In this document: positions 47,157-54,675 of the stretch, piece by piece
How the letters are laid out: every line of letters begins with the position of its first letter
How positions within the stretch are numbered: the stretch's first letter is position 1
NCBI GenBank assembly: GCA_029834535.1
Contig: JAQMWT010000390.1
Location: forward strand, 1 to 64,000
Source of the DNA: Chrysophaeum taylorii
Lineage: Eukaryota; Sar; Pelagophyceae; Pelagomonadales; Pelagomonadaceae
DNA: 64,000 nt
Direction of reading: 5' to 3'
The notes under the pieces: generated by a model
Seen by the model: only the letters and a program-made list of their open reading frames with translations
Databases searched by the model: none
Told to the model about the DNA's origin: nothing
Position numbers and translations under genes: made by a program

Positions 47157-49092
47157 CAAACGGATTCTTTCGGATCATTCCCTTGAACAAGTTGGTTACG
47201 ATTGCCACACCATTCAGGCCGTTGATCCTGCTTATCCGCAACGTATTTTACGTCACCGCCAAACGCATCACGTTATTCCCCTGCTTCGTCGCTGCGGTCT
47301 TCTTTTGATCGTCTGTTGGATCGGCAATACGACCGCTGCGCCCTACACGGACTACGTTTCACCTTTTGTGGCATTTTCTTCTTCCCCTCGTGTCCATGAT
47401 CCTTGTGCGTTTCCCGCTGTGTCTCAACGCACTCAACTCACTTTCGATCTTTGGCATGCTCGTCTTGGTCATTATAGTCCTGCCTATATTCGGCGTTTGT
47501 CTTCTCTTGCTGTTGGCGCACCGTTTTTCCCGAGCTCCGCGTCGCTTTCTTTTTGTCCTGCTTGTGCTCTCGGTAAAATGCATGCTGCGCATGTTGGCCA
47601 ACGTAAAGCTCATGCTTCCACTTCGTCTCCTTCCTCCGAGCCTTTGTCTCGTCCACGTGCCGTTGCGCCCTATCTTATTATCCACGCCGATCTCATGTTT
47701 GCTGGCGTCCCATCCTACATATATCACGATCGCGCGATCCTCACGTTTGTCGATGATCATACGCGCCGCCGCACGCGTTACTTTGCTCCACGACACGATG
47801 CCCTTACGAACGCTCGACAACTCGAACTTTTTCTGTCTACCGTGGTTCGCCCATTCGGATATCGCGTTGCCCTCATCTACACCGATCGTGACCGCTCTCT
47901 TATGGGCCAATTCGAAACCTTCTGTCTGGGCAACAATATTGCGCTTCGGCGCGCTCCGGCAGCACAGTCCAAAACTTCACAGGCTCACGCTTTTTCCGGT
48001 GTTGTGGAACGCTCTCATCGCGCAACCGCGGATATTACTCGCACTCTTTTGGTACATGCGCACCGTCCACCTGATTTTTGGCGTTGGGCCATGGAAACGG
48101 CTGACTTCATCTCTGAGCGTATGCCAAATGCCTCTAATCCTGGATATATGACGCCATATGAAATGCTACATGAAACACTCCCGCGTGTCGATTTTCTTCG
48201 TGTTTGGGGCTGTCCTGCTGCAATTCTTACTGGCGACAAATGGCCTACCAAAGCTATAACCGGTATCTTCATTGGGTATCCCTCTGCAGGCCCTGGATAT
48301 CGCATATTGCTTCAACGCCCCACGGGTCCTGTCATCCACACCTCGATTGATGTTGTTTTTAACGAAAATTTCGCTCTGCGTAAGTCACTTTCCACCCAAC
48401 CCCTTCCTCCGTCTCTCGTGGATTCTCGTTTTCCTGACTTGTTTTATTACGACCCTCGTCTATCTTCGGCCGTAAGCCCCTTATCTTCTGTTTTTGATGC
48501 TCCGGAGCCGGCCTTATCGGGACTGATCACCCCAGCGTCACTGCCCACAATGTTACCGGCCAATACGAAACGTGCACCATTACGTCGTGCCAAACGGGGC
48601 CGACCGCGCAAAGTCGACCAACCAACAAACTTTTTTACGGGCCATGTTTCATCCTGTCACAATGTTGATACGGGCCATTCTGATGTTGATACGGGCCATT
48701 CTGATGTCGATACGGGCCATTCTGTTTCCTCTGTCGTTTCTGTTTCCCCCTGTCACTCTTTGTATGTCTCTTCTGTTAGCTTTCGTTTGTTAGTTCATTA
48801 TGTCTTCCTTCCCCTTTGTTTAGCTAACACCCTTGTTGATCCTCATGCACACGTTTATTACTCTGCTTCCGAAGAAATGTCCCAGTATTCAGACCTTGAC
48901 GAAACTACTATCACTTCCACCCATTTACGTGAAGCTTTAGCTCCGACCAATCCTGAGCGTCCTGGCTGGTTGCAAGCCATCGCTAAAGAATACAGCTCTC
49001 TTGGTCAACTTGGTTGTTGGGATGTGATTCGCCTCCCTCAGACTTTTTGGCAACATTTGTACCCTCAAGTGGATCCTCCGCAAGAAGTATGA
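47053..49092 (+). CDS. copia-2B integrase and start of RT
   Basis: 679-aa ORF. The GAG-pre-integrase zinc finger (LWHARLGHYSPAYIRRL ... FCPACALGKMH; H-H-C-C) precedes the core with Asp in IIHADLMF, Asp in LIYTDRDRSLMG and Glu in FSGVVERSHRAT; then WGCPAAIL and GIFIGYPSAGPGYRI. Residues near 48655-48725 contain three 7-residue repeats (VDTGHSD). The last part is the start of RT (PGWLQAIAKEYSSLGQLGCW). The frame changes near 49060. Confidence 0.88.
   Translation: MVLLKSWSSFSCTHSAPHGIHVAFPHTLISPGLGDKRILSDHSLEQVGYDCHTIQAVDPAYPQRILRHRQTHHVIPLLRRCGLLLIVCWIGNTTAAPYTDYVSPFVAFSSSPRVHDPCAFPAVSQRTQLTFDLWHARLGHYSPAYIRRLSSLAVGAPFFPSSASLSFCPACALGKMHAAHVGQRKAHASTSSPSSEPLSRPRAVAPYLIIHADLMFAGVPSYIYHDRAILTFVDDHTRRRTRYFAPRHDALTNARQLELFLSTVVRPFGYRVALIYTDRDRSLMGQFETFCLGNNIALRRAPAAQSKTSQAHAFSGVVERSHRATADITRTLLVHAHRPPDFWRWAMETADFISERMPNASNPGYMTPYEMLHETLPRVDFLRVWGCPAAILTGDKWPTKAITGIFIGYPSAGPGYRILLQRPTGPVIHTSIDVVFNENFALRKSLSTQPLPPSLVDSRFPDLFYYDPRLSSAVSPLSSVFDAPEPALSGLITPASLPTMLPANTKRAPLRRAKRGRPRKVDQPTNFFTGHVSSCHNVDTGHSDVDTGHSDVDTGHSVSSVVSVSPCHSLYVSSVSFRLLVHYVFLPLCLANTLVDPHAHVYYSASEEMSQYSDLDETTITSTHLREALAPTNPERPGWLQAIAKEYSSLGQLGCWDVIRLPQTFWQHLYPQVDPPQEV
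48661..48724 (+). repeat. 21-bp triplicate repeat in copia-2B pol
   Basis: Three in-frame units of GATGTTGATACGGGCCATTC plus T, encoding repeats of DVDTGHS between integrase and RT. Confidence 0.9.
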
Positions 49093-49891
49093 CTCTGGCC
49101 GCTTCAAATCGTACAAGGCTCGCCTTGTCGTCCGCGGTTACACCCAGGTTCACGGCATTGATTATCATGACACCTACTCACCAGTTGCCAACATCGTCAC
49201 GATCCGTTTCTTTCTGACCTTTGTCGCTGTTCGTGACTGGGATTTGCACAAGTTGGATGTTAGCTCCGCTTTTATTCAAGCTCCCATTGACGAAGACATC
49301 TATGTCTGGCCACCCGAAGGCTATGCTCCTCGCCAACCCACCGATGGTTCCAAAATCGTTTACAAGCTCCGTCGCTCTTGGTATGGTTGCAAACAAGCTT
49401 GTCGCAATTGGTGGCTTTATTTGGAACGCTTCCTTCTCAATGATTGTGGCTTCGTCCGCGGATCTGGTGACACTTGCCATTACAAGCTCGCGCTCATTTC
49501 TACCGTGGTCCTCCGTCTTGTTTTGGTCGTCGATGATCTTCTTGTGGCGCACCCTCCTCATTGCATTGGCCATTACCAAGCCTTTTTCCTCCGTTTCCGC
49601 GCTTTCACTGACGTCAATGAACTCGATCTCACCTCTTACGTTGGTCTTCGCATTACGCGTCATCGCCCTCGGAGAACCCTCACTCTTGACCAATCCCATG
49701 CTATCCGTAAAATCCTTACCGAACATCGCTTCATCAACAGTAAACCCGAACTCACTCCCGCTCCCAAAGGTCTTCATCTTTCTGCGGCTGATTGTCCGGC
49801 TCCTGGTTCTCCAGATCACATCTTCATGGCACGCATCCCTTCGCCGTATTGTTGGCTGTGTCCTCTTCATCTCCATCATGACTCGCCCTGA
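49093..49891 (+). CDS. copia-2B reverse transcriptase
   Basis: The frame contains YKARLVVRGYTQVHGIDYHD, the block LDVSSAFIQAPIDEDIYVWP, RRSWYGCKQACRNWWLYLER, VVLRLVLVVDDLLVAHP (VDD catalytic) and TSYVGLRITRHRPRRTLTL. All palm motifs are intact. The frame changes again near 49850, where RNase H continues in the ORF ending at 50492. Confidence 0.9.
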
Positions 49892-50492
49892 TATCACTTG
49901 GTCCGTCAATCAGTGTGCGCGTTTTTCCCACAATCCTGGTAAACCCCACTGGCACGCTTTATCCCACACTCTGCGTTATCTCAACGGTTCTCAGGATCTT
50001 GCCCTTACTCTTGGTCGCGATTCTACCCTTCATCTCTGTGGTTATTCCGACTCCAGCTGGGCCGACGACCCTGATGACCGCCACTCTACAACTGGGTTTT
50101 GTTTTCTTCTCAGCGGCTCTATGATAGCCTACTGCTCCCGCTCGCAATACTTACTTGCTCGTTCTTCTTTCGAAGCTGAATTGCTTGCTCTTTACGCTGC
50201 TACTGCTGAGCTCTCTTGGCTTCTCAAACTTTTTGATGACTTTGATCTCCCTCGTCACACGGTCCCAATGTATGTTGATAATAGCACCACCGTCACTCAA
50301 GTTCGTCTCCAATGTCTCACACGGCGCACCCGCCATATTGACATTCGCTTTTACAGTACCGCCGAATATCATCGGAACCACATCATCGATCTCAAGCACA
50401 TACCCCGCCTTCACAATCTTAGTGACATTTTCACCCGCAGTACGGAAGCTCCTTCCTTCCTCCGGCTTCGTGCTCTTTACCTCACTTCGTGA
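49850..50492 (+). CDS. copia-2B RNase H
   Basis: The in-frame part of the ORF ending at 50492 reads IMTRPDITWSVNQCARFSHN, GYSDSSWADDPDDRHSTTGF, RSSFEAELLALYAATAELSW, YVDNSTTVTQVRLQCLTRRT and HNLSDIFTRSTEAPSF, with conserved Asp, Glu, Asp of copia RNase H. The last codons end pol about 200 bp before the 3' LTR. Confidence 0.9.
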
Positions 50493-50529
50493 TCTTCGCC
50501 CTGATCTCTGTTGTCTCTTTTTTTTTCTT

Positions 50530-50690
50530 GCCACAATGCCTCTGTGACGTCTTCCTCAAATGTGACGTCTTCCTCAAAGCTTCTCCTCTGTGAGCGTCTC
50601 ACTTACCCCTTTTTCCTTTTCCTTCTTTTCCAGCACCTGTGTGAAGACCTCACTTACCCCTTTTTCCTTTTCCTTCTTTTCCAGCACCTG
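50530..50690 (+). repeat. repeated pyrimidine tract upstream of copia-2 LTRs
   Basis: The segment CTTACCCCTTTTTCCTTTTC with CTTCTTTTCCAGCACCTGTG occurs twice here, once at about 45350-45400 and once at 50790-50835. It is pyrimidine-rich on the coding strand, so it is not a normal polypurine tract. Confidence 0.7.
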
Positions 50691-50786
50691 TGTGAAGAAG
50701 CTATGACACTTACCCCTGCACCACGTATCCAGTATCCTTACGTCTTTCTCTTATCGCTAGTCTAACGCCTCATACCATTCGTAACA
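50691..50786 (+). repeat. copia-2B 3' LTR (96 bp)
   Basis: Identical to 45418-45513; followed by CACTC (50787-50791), the second copy of the target site. Confidence 0.93.
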
Positions 50787-50830
50787 CACTCACTTACCCC
50801 TTTTTCCATTTCTTTCTTTTCCAGCACCTG

Positions 50831-50889
50831 TGTGGTGAGGAAGCATTGACACTTACCCCTAACACCAGGTCCCCATTGTAGTTCTCACG
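50831..50889 (+). repeat. copia-2A 3' LTR remnant abutting the Rrp9-like gene
   Basis: TGTGGTGAGGAAGCATTGAC and CCCCATTGTAGTTCTCAC match the copia-2A 5' LTR with a few changes and a deletion. It ends 7 bases before the ATG of the WD40 gene. Confidence 0.65.
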
Positions 50890-50896
50890 TTAGCGA

Positions 50897-52213
50897 ATGC
50901 CCATCCGCGCCAAGCGCAAGCGGCGCCAACCGCCCAAGAAGAAAAGAAATGGAGATGAGGAGGAAGCCCGCGCGACGTTTCTGGAGGACGAGGAGATCAG
51001 CAGCGAGTCGGAGACCGAGGAGAAGTCACCTTTGGTTGCCGAGGAGGAGGAGGAGGAGGAGAGCGTGGAAGCCACGCGGCTGCGTCTCGCCCGCGAGTAC
51101 CTCGCCGAGGCACGGGCGGAGGCATCGGAGGACGACGACGAGGGGGTCGCGCGGCGGCTGCGGCCCGACACGTCGTCGCAGCCGATCAGCGGGCGCGTGC
51201 GGTGGGATTCGGAGCGCTTCGTTTCTCTAAAAGCGCACCGCGGTCCGGTGACGTGCGCTTGTCTCGGGGAAAACCACGCTGTCACGGGGAGCAAGGACAA
51301 CGGCGTGGCCGTGTTCGATTTGAGCACGGGAACCCTGACGCGGCGCCTCGTCGAGCGATGGCCCCGTCGGGCACCGCGTTTCGTCGAGGAAGCGAGAGGG
51401 GTGGACTCGACGTCGGAGCTCGCGCCGCGCCAGGCGAGCGAGGCCGAGGTCTGGGCCGTTGCTAGCCGCGGGTCCCTCGTGGCTGCTGGCGGCCGCGACA
51501 GGCTCGTCCACGTCTGGGATATGAGGGCACCGGACGAGGCGTTTTCGCTGCGCGGTCATTCCGGCTCGATAACGGGCCTGTCGTTCGGCGACGATAATCT
51601 CTACTCTGCTGCCGAGGACGGGACCCTCAAGGTGTGGCGCCACGCAGCTCATCTCGAAACAGTTTTTGGCCACGAAGGACCCGTCCGCTCTTTGGACGTT
51701 CTCGACGATAGGCCCGTGTCTGGCGGGAGCGACGCGACGCTTAGGTCTTGGAAGATTCGCGACGAAACGCATCTCGTCTATCGCGCTGCCCCGGGCACCT
51801 CGGTCGACGCGTGCTGGCGGATCGACGCCCACCATTTTGCGAGCGGTTCCGACGACGGTGCGGTGAGTTTGTGGTCGTCGACCAGAAAGAAGCCGTCGGC
51901 GGTCGTGCGAACCGCGCACGGCCGAGACGGCCTCGCGCCTCGCTGGATAACTGCCGTCGGTGGCTTCCGCCACACCGACCTCGTCGCATCGGGCGCCTCC
52001 GACGGCACGGTCCGATTTTATAGCCTTCCCAGCCTCGATCCCGTCGCCACCACCTTGAGCGTCCCGGGCGTCGTCGCTGCTTTATCGTCTACGCCGGACT
52101 ATAGGCTCCTCGCCGTCGCGGCCTCTCACGAGCCAAAGTTCGGACGCTGGTTCCGGGTCAACCGAGCTCCCAACGCCCTCCTCCTATTTCCTTCCGTCCT
52201 CGACGAAGCGTAG
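50897..52213 (+). CDS. RRP9: U3 snoRNP WD40 protein, Rrp9/U3-55K-like
   Basis: 438 aa. The N-terminus is a basic nuclear-localisation-type cluster (AKRKRRQPPKKKRN), then an acidic stretch, then TRLRLAREYLAEARAEASED, typical of Rrp9. WD repeats run from about residue 115: LKAHRGPVTCACLGENHAVT, LVAAGGRDRLVHVWDMRAP, LRGHSGSITGLSFGDDNLYS, VFGHEGPVRSLDVLDDRPVS, HHFASGSDDGAVSLWSSTRK and LVASGASDGTVRFYSLPS; the C-terminal FGRWFRVNRAPN resembles the end of Rrp9. It binds the U3 snoRNA B/C motif for 18S rRNA processing in the nucleolus. Its 5' flank is a copia LTR remnant. Confidence 0.82.
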   Translation: MPIRAKRKRRQPPKKKRNGDEEEARATFLEDEEISSESETEEKSPLVAEEEEEEESVEATRLRLAREYLAEARAEASEDDDEGVARRLRPDTSSQPISGRVRWDSERFVSLKAHRGPVTCACLGENHAVTGSKDNGVAVFDLSTGTLTRRLVERWPRRAPRFVEEARGVDSTSELAPRQASEAEVWAVASRGSLVAAGGRDRLVHVWDMRAPDEAFSLRGHSGSITGLSFGDDNLYSAAEDGTLKVWRHAAHLETVFGHEGPVRSLDVLDDRPVSGGSDATLRSWKIRDETHLVYRAAPGTSVDACWRIDAHHFASGSDDGAVSLWSSTRKKPSAVVRTAHGRDGLAPRWITAVGGFRHTDLVASGASDGTVRFYSLPSLDPVATTLSVPGVVAALSSTPDYRLLAVAASHEPKFGRWFRVNRAPNALLLFPSVLDEA

Positions 52214-52467
52214 TATAGCCTCGGTGGCATTTCTTCTTCTTCTTCTTCAGATGGTATGTTGTCATCGCCAGATTTATAAGAGTTTTTTGATGTTGTTGAA
52301 CATGGAAGAAGAATAAGTTCAAAGTGCAGCATCCGGACGATTATGATAATGGTGGTTTGCCGCACGTACTGCGGGCGACAACGACGACCATAAGACCGTA
52401 ATGATGTTTTAGGTGCACGAACTCTGCTGAACCTCTCCTTTTTTAAGAAGGAAGGGTAAGTAGAAGG
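52214..52467. other. intergenic spacer, Rrp9-like to KAS
   Basis: Short AT-richer spacer with a TTC microsatellite at about 52231-52247. No gene seen; it should hold the KAS promoter. Confidence 0.5.
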
Positions 52468-53625
52468 ATGCGGCGGCGGGTGGCCGTGACCGGCGTAGGG
52501 ATCGCGTCACCGCTGGGGGGCCGCGAAGCGACCTGGCGTCGGGTCCTCGCGAGCGAGAGCGGGGTGCGCGCGCTCGACGCCAATTACAGCGCCGGCGTCG
52601 TCACCGATGACCTGTCGTCGATAGCTTCGCGTTCGCGCGGAAATTCGCGGTTTGTGTGTCTCGCACTCGTCGCGGCGCGGGAAGGTGTGGAGGACGCGGG
52701 GGGTCTGTTCGCGCCGCCCGAACGACGGGGAGTCGCGATCGGGTCGGGAATTGGGGGAATTGAGGAAACAGAAAGAAGGCGGTCGCCGTACTTTGTTCCG
52801 AGGCTGTTGACGAACATGGCAGCCGCGGGCGTCGCCGTCGAGCACAGAATTATGGGACCAAACGTCGCCCCGGCCTCGGCGTGTGCCGCGGGCGCCCACG
52901 CGATCGGGGACGCGTTTCGTATCGTAGAGCGAGGCGACGCCGACGTCGTCATCGCGGGAGGCGCGGAAGCCGCTGTTCACGAGCTCGGTCTCGCGGGCTT
53001 CCGGCGAGCGAGGGCCCTCGCCAAGGTGGCGAAACCCTTCGACGTCGATCGCGCCGGCTTTGTGATGGGCGAGGGCGCAGCCGTCTTGATTCTCGAGGAC
53101 TTGGACGCTGCGATCGCTCGAGGGGCAAAAATTTATGCGGAAATTGGCGGTTACGGGATGTCCGGCGATGCCTACCACCTTACGGCACCCCTACCCTCGG
53201 GGGCATCGGCGGCCCGCGCGATGACCGAGGCTGCGAGGGGGGCGCGGGTTGACTACGTCAACGCCCACGCCGCCTCGACCGTGCTGGGGGACGCGGCCGA
53301 GGCGAGAGCCATCGAGGCCGCTCTAGGGCCAAAGACCCTCGTCTCGTCCACAAAGGGCGCGACGGGCCACCTCCTCGGCGCGGCGGGCGCGATCGAGGCC
53401 GCCCTGACGGTCCTCGCGATTAGAGACCGCCTCGCCCCGCCCACCTGCAACCTCCACACCCCCCTCCAAGCCGATCTCGACTTTATCACCCACGGCGCAC
53501 CGAGGCCCCTTCCTTCTAATAAAATGGTTGCGGCAATCTCTAACTCCTTCGGATTCGGCGGCACCAACGCTGCCCTCCTCTTTACGTCTTCGAGACCCGC
53601 CACGTCACTAGGGGTCTTGATGTAA
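52468..53625 (+). CDS. beta-ketoacyl-ACP synthase (KAS I/II type)
   Basis: 385 aa with the KAS fold from residue 1 (RRVAVTGVGIASPLGG). Catalytic triad: Cys139 in ASACAAGAHAIGDAF, His267 in YVNAHAAST (usually NAHGTST) and His301 in KGATGHLLGAAGAIEA, with Lys296. SNSFGFGGTNAALLF is the C-terminal glycine-rich motif. It condenses malonyl-ACP with acyl-ACP in type II fatty acid synthesis. No targeting peptide precedes the fold at the chosen Met, so an upstream exon may be missing or it may be cytosolic. Slightly shorter than usual (about 410 aa). It lies 1.05 kb upstream of an acyl-AMP ligase on the same strand. Confidence 0.88.
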   Translation: MRRRVAVTGVGIASPLGGREATWRRVLASESGVRALDANYSAGVVTDDLSSIASRSRGNSRFVCLALVAAREGVEDAGGLFAPPERRGVAIGSGIGGIEETERRRSPYFVPRLLTNMAAAGVAVEHRIMGPNVAPASACAAGAHAIGDAFRIVERGDADVVIAGGAEAAVHELGLAGFRRARALAKVAKPFDVDRAGFVMGEGAAVLILEDLDAAIARGAKIYAEIGGYGMSGDAYHLTAPLPSGASAARAMTEAARGARVDYVNAHAASTVLGDAAEARAIEAALGPKTLVSSTKGATGHLLGAAGAIEAALTVLAIRDRLAPPTCNLHTPLQADLDFITHGAPRPLPSNKMVAAISNSFGFGGTNAALLFTSSRPATSLGVLM

Positions 53626-54675
53626 TTTAATCGCTGAGAATTAATTCCAGGATTCCTTCAGTTCTTTATGCGAATTAATATTAATTATACGTCCTCCACC
53701 TCTCGGGTTTCGTGTCCGTCGTCGCAAAAATGAACAGCCCTGTCAACCCACTTCGCCGCGTCGCGTTTCTTGCTCAGGGAGGGAAGCCTACGGCGAGCAC
53801 GACCAAGGTGGTGCTGGCGCGCTGGGACCGACGGGACCTTCCTTAAAAGGATGCTCATCGCCGAACGATTCAACTTGGGTTTTTTTTGGTCATCATCATC
53901 GTAGTACACGGGAAGATTTTGAGTTTTTTTTTTTGTAAATGGATGGGCGCATCACGACGTCCGTCACGAGGCCCTCGTGGAGAGGAGAGGAGAGAGATTT
54001 TTTTTTTTTTCTGATGCGCCAGATGTGTAACCAAAAGATACGCGAGCACCACTCTCATCTTGCACCCCGGGGCCTGCGTACGGGATCCAGCAAGCACACC
54101 GAGTCATCGGCGCACACCATCGAACCCCCAGGCAATAAATAATTCGGTATACAGACAGACGAGACTCGTTCTTTCGTTGGTTCGTGCTCGACACCCAAGT
54201 TTCGTCTCCGCGTGGATGACCCGGTATTGTTGTTGCTGTAGTCCTCGAAACATCCACCAACCGACGCGCCTGGTCCGACAGACAGCCAGCCTCATGAAAA
54301 AAATTCTCGAGAGCGACGCGAGATTGCTGGCGTCTCGTCGTGCGTGCAATCGATCCTCGCGGCATCAACAACAACAAACACCTGCTGATGATAGGAGCTG
54401 GTATTATTATCATCCGCACAAAGATATATTCAAGACGATTGATTGATTTTGATTGATTATTGAGCCACGAAAGACGCCCCCAAACTGTTATTATTTCTGA
54501 GAGGAAAAGTTTAGTATGTATGTGACGTGTTAGGCGTGAGGGTAAGGCTGTATAAACCTCCTTTTCTGAAGAAAGAAGAACGGGATGGATGAATTTGTGT
54601 TTTCGGCGGCGGTAAGTTGCGACGACTTGTAATAATTAATTAAGGGGTGGTGGAAAGAAAAGAAGTGTCAGGACG
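53626..54675. other. 1.05-kb interval without recognised gene
   Basis: ORFs here on both strands (for example 53964-54419 minus and 54060-54446 plus) show low-complexity translations and no recognisable domain. T/A runs are at 53879-53887, 53925-53935 and 53998-54010. It probably holds the 3' UTR of the KAS gene and the promoter of the ligase gene. Confidence 0.5.

Larger units (their letters stand above)
45418..50786 (+). mobile_element. copia-2B, young copia element with identical 96-bp LTRs
   Basis: LTRs 45418-45513 and 50691-50786 start TGTGAAGAAG, end TTCGTAACA and appear identical base for base. Both flanks carry the target duplication CACTC. Internal order: gag with CCHC knuckle, protease with DTG, integrase, RT, RNase H. 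The total is 5,369 bp. It sits inside the 3' part of copia-2A. Frame changes occur near 46300, 47040, 49080 and 49850; identical LTRs indicate a recent insertion, so these are either recent mutations or sequencing errors. Confidence 0.93.
40924..50889 (+). mobile_element. outer copia element copia-2A, interrupted by copia-2B
   Basis: A 75-bp LTR-like sequence (40924-40998, TGTGAGGAAGCTATGACA..TTCTCACA) is followed by TGGTACGAGG, and a diverged copy is at about 50831-50889. Between them lie a gag fragment (41100-41800), low-complexity sequence, RT and RNase H (43950-45342), then the nested element copia-2B (45418-50786). Coding is heavily frameshifted, so the outer element is older. No target duplication was recognised. 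Confidence 0.65.

Noticed and set aside
53964-54446. Host gene on either strand in the KAS-ligase interval
   Set aside because: Low-complexity translations, homopolymer runs and no domain on either strand.
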